DNA of 13,696 nucleotides from Promethearchaeia archaeon (GTDB lineage Archaea > Asgardarchaeota > Lokiarchaeia > Sigyniarchaeales > SOKP01): the NCBI GenBank assembly GCA_029856295.1, contig JAHQWS010000321.1, forward strand, positions 1 to 13,696. The letters run 5' to 3'. The first letter of the stretch is position 1. Each line of letters opens with the position of its first letter. Made by a program: the position numbers and the translations under genes. The notes beneath the pieces are model-generated. The model made no database searches. It was not told the DNA's origin and saw only the letters and a program-made list of their open reading frames with translations. Shown here piece by piece: positions 7,013-13,405 of the stretch.

Positions 7013-7921
7013 ATGAAAATTAGTTTAGTTGGTTTGGGTGGATGTGGAAAGACCTCCCTATATAGCGTAGCATTTGCAGAAAAATCACCTCAAGATACGA
7101 AAGCTTTAAGCCCGACAATATTATATGAGACAAGAAGACACCCGTTCCTAGGACTACAAGTTGGAATTTTTGATTTTGGGGGTCAAGAACAATATAGAAA
7201 AGAGTATATGGAGAAACCTGACATTTTGAAAGGTACAGATATTCTAATTCCGATAGTAGATCTCCACGATCCAAACAATTTCGAACAAGCAAAAGAGTAT
7301 TTTATTGGGTTGCTTGATATTTATCGAAAAAATAACGAGAAGCCGAAAGTCTTCTTATTCCTCCATAAATTTGACGTTGAAGATTACCCAAAAGAATTAT
7401 TAGATACCAACGTAAAGAAAGCCAAAGAACTCTTTATAGATGTGTTTAAAGATTACGATTTTGAGCATATGCTTACTAGTATATATGACCAAGATAAATT
7501 GGCTAAAACTTTTAGAGATATACTAATCGCCTCTTACGCTGACTTAAAATCCCATGTAGAAAAAGCCGAAGAACGGCTCGAAGAAATTAAAGCTAAAATA
7601 ATTATTTCTGACATATCCGGAAATGTTATTGTTCATAATGTTCAGGGGGTTAGCAGCGGATTAACATTGAGGGGCGACTTAAGGGATTTTATCAACGCAT
7701 GCAACACAGTCCGGGAAAATATTTTTATGACCGATTCGGCTTCATTTAAAGGGGCGAGTGACGACGGAAAAGAAATCGAGCTGCATATCTTTAAATACAT
7801 CTTATCAGTACTCATCATGAAATCTGAAGAGCTTGATATGGAATCCCAGGATGTGCTCAAAACGTTATTGAACGATATGAAATTATTCGCCGACTTAGTC
7901 ATATCTGCTCATGTAGATTAA
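7013..7921 (+). CDS. Rag/Gtr-type small GTPase with C-terminal roadblock-like domain
   Basis: The N-terminal ~175 residues form a GTPase domain. They contain the P-loop GLGGCGKT (7-14, Lys 13), a switch I Thr at 35, FDFGGQ (G3; Asp 54, Gln 58), and HKFD (118-121) as the G4 base-recognition motif. The TSIYD motif (155-159) takes the G5 position. HKxD in place of NKxD, and TSIYD, are hallmarks of eukaryotic Rag/Gtr GTPases. After a short helical linker, residues ~185-302 look like a roadblock/longin-type dimerisation domain, with ISDISGNVIVHN as the first strand pair. This is the domain order of RagA/C and Gtr1/2, whose roadblock halves mediate heterodimerisation. The C-terminus (SAHVD) has no lipidation cysteine, so any membrane contact would need a partner. 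It is the second gene after the FrhB-like flavoprotein, with its own ribosome site, and is followed by a T-rich terminator. Family assignment is strong; the process it controls is unknown. Confidence 0.9.
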   Translation: MKISLVGLGGCGKTSLYSVAFAEKSPQDTKALSPTILYETRRHPFLGLQVGIFDFGGQEQYRKEYMEKPDILKGTDILIPIVDLHDPNNFEQAKEYFIGLLDIYRKNNEKPKVFLFLHKFDVEDYPKELLDTNVKKAKELFIDVFKDYDFEHMLTSIYDQDKLAKTFRDILIASYADLKSHVEKAEERLEEIKAKIIISDISGNVIVHNVQGVSSGLTLRGDLRDFINACNTVRENIFMTDSASFKGASDDGKEIELHIFKYILSVLIMKSEELDMESQDVLKTLLNDMKLFADLVISAHVD

Positions 7922-7940
7922 AAAAACAGAAAATTCCAAA

Positions 7941-7961
7941 TTTTTTCTTTCTTTCTTTTTT
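7941..7961 (+). terminator. T-rich transcription terminator after the GTPase gene
   Basis: A tract of 18 T and 3 C begins 19 bases after the GTPase stop on the coding strand. Archaeal RNA polymerase commonly terminates at such T-runs without a hairpin. It probably ends the flavoprotein-GTPase transcript. Confidence 0.6.
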
Positions 7962-8186
7962 AAATCCAATTCTTAAAAAATTCTACTAATTGTTCCATAG
8001 TCTAATTATATTAAATTAATATTAATGGCTTTAGCTTTCCAATTGATTTAAAAATTTGAAATCATGAAATGTAGGGAAATGGAGATCTACTCTCAAGGTT
8101 AGTTCAATAGAATTGGTGATGATTTAGAACTATTTTTATATTTTTTTCGAAATTTTAATACAGGATAAAAGAAGAAATTTTGAAAT
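7962..8186. other. Intergenic stretch without a recognised gene
   Basis: Together with the preceding T-tract this is the largest gap in the window (7922-8186). I see no protein gene: the longest plausible open frame, from the ATG at 8064, is 12 codons. It contains an AT-rich TATA-like segment (around 8005-8022) and, downstream, a hairpin followed by a T-run. That layout would suit a short independent RNA. Confidence 0.35.
8100..8147 (+). terminator. Hairpin followed by T-run, possible small-RNA 3' end
   Basis: Perfect six-base arms tagttc (8100-8105) and gaacta (8127-8132) enclose a 21-base loop. They are followed at once by tttttatattttttt (8133-8147). This has the form of an intrinsic terminator on the plus strand. 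The GTPase gene already has a T-tract terminator 140 bases earlier, so this one may end a separate short transcript. In such AT-rich DNA a six-base arm pair could be chance. Confidence 0.35.
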
Positions 8187-8570
8187 TCAATATTGTCGAG
8201 TATAATGCTTACTAGTAAGTTTAATTTTTAAATCATCAATCTCCCGGTTTAATTTCTTGATTTCATTTCTCAAAAGCTCGATTTCTTTTATTAAGGGTTT
8301 AGTTATTGCCTCTACTTGCTCTTTTGAAAAAAGAGAATCGTAACCTAACTCTTGAATCTCCGAATGTCTAATCTGTAAATTATTATCTATGTAAAGTATA
8401 GTTAAAACTTCTTTATGCTCAACACCATTAATGTGGTCGTGCAGATACACATATGGGAATGGAAATTTTGTCCGTCCCTCAAGTAATCTCTTATTTAATT
8501 TGACGCGATGGGAAATTTGACAAATTTTACAATTAAAATGTCTTTCAATGGTTTCATCATCCTCTACCAT
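8187..8570 (-). CDS. Hypothetical CxxC protein with C-terminal coiled coil
   Basis: I do not recognise a named family. The 127-residue product has one CxxC pair (Cys 14 and 17, FNCKICQISH), with histidines at 11, 21, 44, 46 and 52 that could complete a metal site. A central, probably beta-rich, segment follows (FPFPYVYLHDH, then EVLTILYIDNNLQIRHSEI). The last part, about residues 83-119, is a strongly charged helix with heptad-like Leu/Ile spacing, predicted to be a coiled coil and so a likely dimerisation or docking region. The protein is cytoplasmic in appearance, with no signal or membrane segment. It starts 80 bases from the divergent tag gene. With no operon partner, function cannot be inferred. 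ATG 8570 is the only clear start. Confidence 0.7.
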   Translation of the reverse strand: MVEDDETIERHFNCKICQISHRVKLNKRLLEGRTKFPFPYVYLHDHINGVEHKEVLTILYIDNNLQIRHSEIQELGYDSLFSKEQVEAITKPLIKEIELLRNEIKKLNREIDDLKIKLTSKHYTRQY

Positions 8571-8650
8571 ATTTTAATGATATTCAATTAACTTTATTTA
8601 TTTTATGCCTTTTTAATTGATCATTAACATTTATTTAGAGTATTCTTAAA

Positions 8651-9229
8651 ATGGTTTCGAGATGTGAGTGGGGTAATTATAATAAACTCATGAAACAATA
8701 TCATGATAAAGAATGGGGTGTTCCTAATCATGATGAGGGATCACTATTCGAGTTTTTAACATTAGAGGGGGTCCAAGCGGGATTAAGTTGGAATACAATC
8801 CTACAAAAGCGAGAAAATTATAGAAAAGCATTTGATAATTTTGATTATAATAAAATTGCCCAATATAAGGAACATAAGATTGAAGAATTGATGAACAATA
8901 GCGACATTATAAGAAATAAATTAAAAATCAATGCAGCGATTTCAAACGCCAAAGCTTATATTAATGTACAGAAAGAATTTGGTTCTTTTGACAAATATAT
9001 TTGGCAATTTGTGAACTATACACCCATAATTCATAAGTTCAAAGCCCTTTCAGAATTACCATCAACAACAAGCGAATCAGAACTAATGACTAAAGATTTT
9101 AAAAAAAAGGGGTTTAAATTTATAGGGCCAACAATTTGTTATGCTTTTATGCAAGCTGTTGGTATGGTAAATGATCATATCACAAGTTGTTTTAGATATA
9201 GTGAAATAAATAAAATTCATGCAGATTAA
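8651..9229 (+). CDS. tag: DNA-3-methyladenine glycosylase I
   Basis: The enzyme excises N3-methyladenine from alkylated DNA, starting base-excision repair. The 192-residue product aligns end to end with E. coli Tag. It keeps the opening RCEWGN and YHDKEWGVPNHDE, then LTLEGVQAGLSWNTILQKRENYR, and finally the GFKFIGPTICYAFMQA segment. The residues matching the zinc snap are all present: Cys 5, His 18, His 176 and Cys 180. Glu 39, equivalent to the active-site Glu 38 of E. coli Tag, is also present. Length is normal. The gene is divergent from the CxxC/coiled-coil gene and 55 bases upstream of the GH94-like gene, which has its own TATA-like box, so tag is probably a single-gene unit. Tag is best known from bacteria, so transfer into this archaeal lineage is plausible but not shown by the sequence alone. 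Confidence 0.95.
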   Translation: MVSRCEWGNYNKLMKQYHDKEWGVPNHDEGSLFEFLTLEGVQAGLSWNTILQKRENYRKAFDNFDYNKIAQYKEHKIEELMNNSDIIRNKLKINAAISNAKAYINVQKEFGSFDKYIWQFVNYTPIIHKFKALSELPSTTSESELMTKDFKKKGFKFIGPTICYAFMQAVGMVNDHITSCFRYSEINKIHAD

Positions 9230-9250
9230 TATATTAACAATTATGATTTA

Positions 9251-9263
9251 TTTATATTTTATA
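9251..9263 (+). promoter_or_regulatory. TATA-like box of the GH94-like gene
   Basis: The sequence tttatattttata lies 22-34 bases before the ATG at 9285. With archaeal spacing (box about 26 bases before the transcription start), the transcript would begin at or just before the start codon. That fits the lack of a clear ribosome site there. Confidence 0.45.
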
Positions 9264-9284
9264 AAATTTCGGATGTAATAAGAA

Positions 9285-11966
9285 ATGTCAAGAAAGCCGT
9301 ATGGATCAGGTTATTTTGGTAAATGGATTGAAGATGAATTTGGATTACCTGCTTATCGTTATACATGTGATCAAATAAATGACCCTAAAGCCGTTTCACC
9401 TGTAAATGAAGCTTTTAGATCCAAAACAGATCACTCCTTTCTAATTGGTAATGATCGCTTAGTAGGTGTTGCATCTAATTATGGCTTTATTCAGGTAAGG
9501 CAAGATGAAGGGGCTCCTAAGTTTCTCAACGATTATGATCCTAAAAATAATATATTTGCGGGGGGTTTTGGTTATTTAACTGATGGTAATATTGTTATTA
9601 GTACATATTTTACAGGAAGTCATGAAAAATTTAAAAGAATTTATGGAGTTGGATATTTTAGAAGAAAAATTGAAGAGAATGGATTGACCATTGATCAAAT
9701 AATTTTTGCTCCTTTTGGAGATGATCCAATTCTTATTTCTCAAGTTACTGTAAAAAATGTTAGAAAAGAACCCTCTAAGCTTCGCTGGGTTGAATATTGG
9801 GACTGTACTATGTATCAATTTTCTTATGATGATTTTTTAGACTCTTTATCTAATAAAAATATCTCTCAATTAGCTGAGTCTCGTCGTAGATTTAGTGCTC
9901 AATTTAAACATAAATTTAACATAATATTCAGTGGAAAGGGGCTCCAAGAGACAAAAATTTTTGACCAAACTCCTTATGATGAAAATAAAAAAAATTTTAG
10001 GAAAAAACCAGAATACAAGGATAAAACACCACCTCCTACTTTTCTTGTTTCTTTAGATGCGCCTTTTAACTCCAAATTTACGAGTGGTTTTCAATTTTTT
10101 GGGAAAGGAGGTGTTAAAGCACCAGATGGGCTTAAGATTACTTTTAGTACAGAAGATTCTTTTTCTGATGAAGATAATTCTATGTTTCTTGAACGTAAAT
10201 TATATCTTAAACCCGGTGAAAGTAAAACCATTTATTTTGCCTATGGATATATTCCAGACGGTTATGAGTTAACTTCTCTTATAAATAAATATAAGAAAAA
10301 TCTTTCTTCTTTATTCTCAGAATCGTGTAATCGCTGGCAGGAAAATAGAATTAAATTAAAAATTCCCGATGATTCGTGGGTGGATCGTGAATTAATGTGG
10401 CATTACGCTTATCTACGGGGTGCAATGACATATGATGATTTCTTTAATGAGCATATTCTTTCTCAAGGACATGTATATCAATATATTATAGGTTTTCAAG
10501 GAGCAGCTCGCGACCCTTTACAACATGCTTTGCCATTTTTGTTTTGCCAACCAGAAATTGTAAAGGAAGTTATTAGATATATATTAAAAACTGTTGATAA
10601 AAATGGTGAAATTCCTTATGGCATATGCGGTAATGGAAAAATTCAACCAACACCATTTAAACCTAGTGATTTAGAATTGTGGCTTTTATGGCTTGCAAGT
10701 GAATATGTTCTAATAACGCGGGACACTAATTTTCTTAATGAAGAAATTCTGACTTATCCAATTTATGGTAAAAAGGCAAAAAAGGCAATCGTTAGAGACT
10801 TACTTTTACTTTGTTATGAAAGGTTTATCAATATAACAGGAGTAGGAAGGCATGGACTCCAACGTTTATCAAATGGCGATTGGAATGATGGTGTTGTTGT
10901 AGGACATGTTCCCGTAGAAAAATACACGGAAGTCAGAAAAGTAGCAGAAACTGTATTAAATTCTGCAATGGCTACTTATGTTCTTGTAAATTATGCTGAG
11001 ATGTTAAATTTTTACGGTGATAACGATACAGCAGTGAAAGCTTTAGAATACGCTAATTCTCTACGAAATGCAATCCTTAAGCAATGGACAGGGAGATGGT
11101 TCAAACGAGCTTGGCTCACAGAAGACATTGGTTGGATAGGGGAAAAAAAAATGTGGTTAGAACCTCAACCATGGGCAATTTTGGGAGGATGCCCAGATCA
11201 ACATCAAACCAAGATTTTGGTTGATAACATTAATGAGTTAGTTCGTAAACCTTCAAAAACAGGTGCGATGATTATGAGTGAGCCCCTTTCTGCATTAAGT
11301 TCAAAGCCAGGAATAGGATTAAATTGTGGAATATGGCCTTCAATAAATGGGACATTAATAATGGCTTTAGCTCGAACAGACCATAATATGGCTTGGGATG
11401 AATGGAAAAAAAACACTCTTGCAATGCATGCAGAACAGTATCCTGAAGTATGGTATGGGATATGGAGTGGACCAGATACATATAATTCGGAGCTATCAAG
11501 TTATCCAGGTCAGACGGGATTTGACGATTCTCTATTATCCGATATATCTGAGGAAGATAATATAAGGAAATTGACAAGGGGTCTTAATTGGACTGATTTT
11601 CCTGTACTTAATCTGCACCCTCATGCCTGGCCGTTATATAATATCATCCATCTAATTGGAGCAGAATTTACAAAAGAAGGTCTAAAATTAACGCCTATTT
11701 TGCCAAAAGAAGAATATCAATTTTTATCTCCTATTTTAGGATTTGAGAAATCTAAAAATGGATATTCAGGATGGTATGCTCCTAAAGTGGAAGGGAACTG
11801 GAAAATTACATTGGAACTAAACCAAGAAGAAATTCAAGAATTAAAGCTTATCGAGATAAATGATAAAGAAGACAAGCTAAATACAATTGGCAATAAAATT
11901 ATATTTGAGGGTAAAAGCACCCCAAATTCACCTTTAAAATGGAAGTTGACAAAAGAATCGTATTAA
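9285..11966 (+). CDS. GH94-like glycoside phosphorylase/hydrolase (cellobiose phosphorylase-related)
   Basis: GH94 (formerly GT36) enzymes reversibly phosphorolyse beta-glucosidic disaccharides such as cellobiose or chitobiose to a sugar 1-phosphate plus free sugar. This 893-residue protein has the size and layout of the family. Residues 1 to ~335 form a beta-sandwich domain beginning YGSGYFGKWIEDEFGLPAYR. A helical barrel from ~370 to ~800 contains GFQGAARDPLQHALPFLF, NGKIQPTPFKPSDLELW, and SNGDWNDGV, with Asp 532 and Asp 535 in the family's catalytic Asp-Trp-Asn-Asp signature. A C-terminal beta domain starts near 815. The N-terminus differs from classical cellobiose phosphorylases, so substrate specificity, and phosphorolysis versus hydrolysis, stay open. 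No signal peptide is seen, consistent with cytoplasmic action on imported or stored oligosaccharides. No sugar transporter or phosphoglucomutase is adjacent. A TATA-like box precedes it, and the next gene converges on it. Confidence 0.85.
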   Translation: MSRKPYGSGYFGKWIEDEFGLPAYRYTCDQINDPKAVSPVNEAFRSKTDHSFLIGNDRLVGVASNYGFIQVRQDEGAPKFLNDYDPKNNIFAGGFGYLTDGNIVISTYFTGSHEKFKRIYGVGYFRRKIEENGLTIDQIIFAPFGDDPILISQVTVKNVRKEPSKLRWVEYWDCTMYQFSYDDFLDSLSNKNISQLAESRRRFSAQFKHKFNIIFSGKGLQETKIFDQTPYDENKKNFRKKPEYKDKTPPPTFLVSLDAPFNSKFTSGFQFFGKGGVKAPDGLKITFSTEDSFSDEDNSMFLERKLYLKPGESKTIYFAYGYIPDGYELTSLINKYKKNLSSLFSESCNRWQENRIKLKIPDDSWVDRELMWHYAYLRGAMTYDDFFNEHILSQGHVYQYIIGFQGAARDPLQHALPFLFCQPEIVKEVIRYILKTVDKNGEIPYGICGNGKIQPTPFKPSDLELWLLWLASEYVLITRDTNFLNEEILTYPIYGKKAKKAIVRDLLLLCYERFINITGVGRHGLQRLSNGDWNDGVVVGHVPVEKYTEVRKVAETVLNSAMATYVLVNYAEMLNFYGDNDTAVKALEYANSLRNAILKQWTGRWFKRAWLTEDIGWIGEKKMWLEPQPWAILGGCPDQHQTKILVDNINELVRKPSKTGAMIMSEPLSALSSKPGIGLNCGIWPSINGTLIMALARTDHNMAWDEWKKNTLAMHAEQYPEVWYGIWSGPDTYNSELSSYPGQTGFDDSLLSDISEEDNIRKLTRGLNWTDFPVLNLHPHAWPLYNIIHLIGAEFTKEGLKLTPILPKEEYQFLSPILGFEKSKNGYSGWYAPKVEGNWKITLELNQEEIQELKLIEINDKEDKLNTIGNKIIFEGKSTPNSPLKWKLTKESY

Positions 11967-11998
11967 GAAAGAGATTAATTCTTAAAATTATAACATTT

Positions 11999-13159
11999 TT
12001 AGTAATTCCTAAATTCATTCAATGCATCGAACATAGTTACTATGTTTTGAGGGGGAACTTCTGCTGTTATATTATGGATATTTGCTGCGATATAGCCACC
12101 TCCTGGCTTAAAACATTTCAAATTCTCTCTAACCTCATTTCTTATTTGTTCAAGAGTTCCAAATGGTAATGTCTGTTGTGTATTACAAGCACCTCCCCAA
12201 AATGTGATTAAATTGCCAAATCTTTTCTTAAGACTACATGGTTCCATATCATAGGCAGAGATTTGAACAGGATTACAAGCATCATAGCCAATCTCAGCCC
12301 AATGTGGTATAAATAAAGATACAGAACCACAAGAATGGTAATTGATTTTAAGATCTGCTAACTCATGGATTTTTTCTGATAACTTTCTTTCTATAGGCTT
12401 TATGATTGATTCATATATTTTTAAATTCATTATTGGTCCTGCTTGCTCTCCTAAGTCACCATTAATACAAATAACATCTAAATATTCCCCAACTTCATTT
12501 AAGAATGTGATATTATAATCTGTCCAATATTTTAAAAGTTTTTTCATTGCTGCGATTATTAATTCTGGTTTTGTTCTTAGATATCTTAAGACTTTCGTAA
12601 ATCCGAATAAAAATGTTGTATATTCATAGATACACCCCGTCGTGGGCGTTACTAATGCATATTGAGTACTTTCTCGCAATTTTTTAGCATAATCTCTTAA
12701 TCCTTTAAATGGAATTTTATCTTTTCCATCAGGCCAATCATAATTCTCTATTTCTTTAGCTGTTTTAAAATCCGATAAAGGATGTATAACAGGGTCATAA
12801 TATAAAATCTCCTCTAAATCTTTATAAGCAAAATTTCCCCAAAATACTCCAAATTGATCATAGACTCCAACATATTTTCCCACATATTCGGGTTCAAAAT
12901 CATCAATCTTAACCATTCCCTCTAATGGGCGAATATATCGAGTGTCAATATGAAATCTCTCTAATAATTCTTCACATGGAACCGCTAATTGTTGAACAAA
13001 ATCATATGTTTTAATAGTCTTATCCTCAATTTCAAGATATTCCAGTAACTTTTTGTATGCCTTAAGATGAATCCCTGATACATTACCACCTAAATCAATT
13101 GGAACTTTATCAGGCTCATTATGATCAAAAGCGGCTATAGTTCTTTCTCTTGAGTTCAA
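11999..13159 (-). CDS. Uroporphyrinogen decarboxylase (URO-D) family protein, putative corrinoid-linked methyltransferase
   Basis: The 386-residue protein begins MNSRERTIAAFDHNEPDKVP, the standard opening of URO-D-fold methyltransferases (MtaA/CmuA relatives) that move methyl groups to or from corrinoid proteins or thiols. It has HSCG (His 275, Cys 277), part of the zinc site of MtaA/MtbA enzymes, followed by GGACNTQ (322-328) and PGGGYIAANIHN. In MtaA-type enzymes the third zinc ligand is a cysteine after the late glycine-rich turn. Here that region has Tyr 356 and His 362 instead, a pattern I associate with uncharacterised URO-D-like proteins near demethylase systems. True haem URO-D function is unlikely because its N-terminal substrate motif is not evident. 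The TTG at 13157-13159 is the only sensible start, since a stop lies two codons upstream. No corrinoid protein gene is in the window, so the substrate is unknown. Confidence 0.85.
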   Translation of the reverse strand: MNSRERTIAAFDHNEPDKVPIDLGGNVSGIHLKAYKKLLEYLEIEDKTIKTYDFVQQLAVPCEELLERFHIDTRYIRPLEGMVKIDDFEPEYVGKYVGVYDQFGVFWGNFAYKDLEEILYYDPVIHPLSDFKTAKEIENYDWPDGKDKIPFKGLRDYAKKLRESTQYALVTPTTGCIYEYTTFLFGFTKVLRYLRTKPELIIAAMKKLLKYWTDYNITFLNEVGEYLDVICINGDLGEQAGPIMNLKIYESIIKPIERKLSEKIHELADLKINYHSCGSVSLFIPHWAEIGYDACNPVQISAYDMEPCSLKKRFGNLITFWGGACNTQQTLPFGTLEQIRNEVRENLKCFKPGGGYIAANIHNITAEVPPQNIVTMFDALNEFRNY

Positions 13160-13184
13160 TATTTAAACACGCTTTAATATCTTC

Positions 13185-13194
13185 TATATAAAAA
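13185..13194 (-). promoter_or_regulatory. TATA-like box of the URO-D-family gene
   Basis: Read on the minus strand the sequence is tttttatata, centred about 30 bases before the TTG start at 13159. This predicts a leader of only a few bases, in line with the absence of a Shine-Dalgarno sequence upstream of the start. Confidence 0.45.
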
Positions 13195-13362
13195 TTTTTT
13201 TTAAAAATAAAAATTTAGAGGTAATTATAAAGTATTCTGATCAAGTTATAAATATATCTTCTGGACATTATCTCATTTCTCAAATAAAGATGTGTAATAT
13301 TCATATATTGTGTTCCTATTTATCTTTATAATATGGCTCTTAATATTTTTTTACATTTTTTC

Positions 13363-13390
13363 CCTCCTTATCCTTAAGTTAAAAAGGAGG
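13363..13390 (-). repeat. Inverted repeat just downstream of the HAD-family gene
   Basis: Arms cctcctt (13363-13369) and aaggagg (13384-13390) are perfect seven-base complements around a 14-base loop. On the minus strand the hairpin begins 15 bases after the HAD-family stop codon. It is not followed by a T-run on that strand, so it is not a standard intrinsic terminator; it may shape the 3' end of the transcript. Both arms include a Shine-Dalgarno-like GGAGG on one strand or the other. Confidence 0.5.
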
Positions 13391-13405
13391 TATGAGAAAG
13401 AACTT

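Larger units (their letters stand above)
13160..13405. other. AT-rich spacer between two minus-strand genes
   Basis: The 246 bases hold the TATA-like box of the URO-D gene, an inverted repeat (13363-13390), and no convincing gene. The longest small frame (minus strand, 13215-13304) would give a 29-residue basic peptide, MNITHLYLRNEIMSRRYI onward, but has no ribosome site. The stretch probably separates two transcription units. Confidence 0.4.

Noticed and set aside
8090..8132. tRNA-like or box C/D RNA-like pattern (ggttagttcaat..., gtgatga)
   Set aside because: No acceptor stem, anticodon arm or T-loop consensus can be built, and no D-box follows the C-box-like heptamer. Only the hairpin/T-run observation is kept.
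11939..12169. 76-codon plus-strand frame crossing the end of the GH94-like gene and the end of the URO-D-family gene
   Set aside because: It overlaps two well-supported genes, has low-complexity hydrophobic content, and lies antisense to conserved URO-D motifs, so it is a shadow frame.
13215..13304. 29-codon minus-strand frame upstream of the URO-D-family gene
   Set aside because: It lacks a ribosome site, is made of AT-rich codons and has no recognisable pattern; a frame of this length is expected by chance here.
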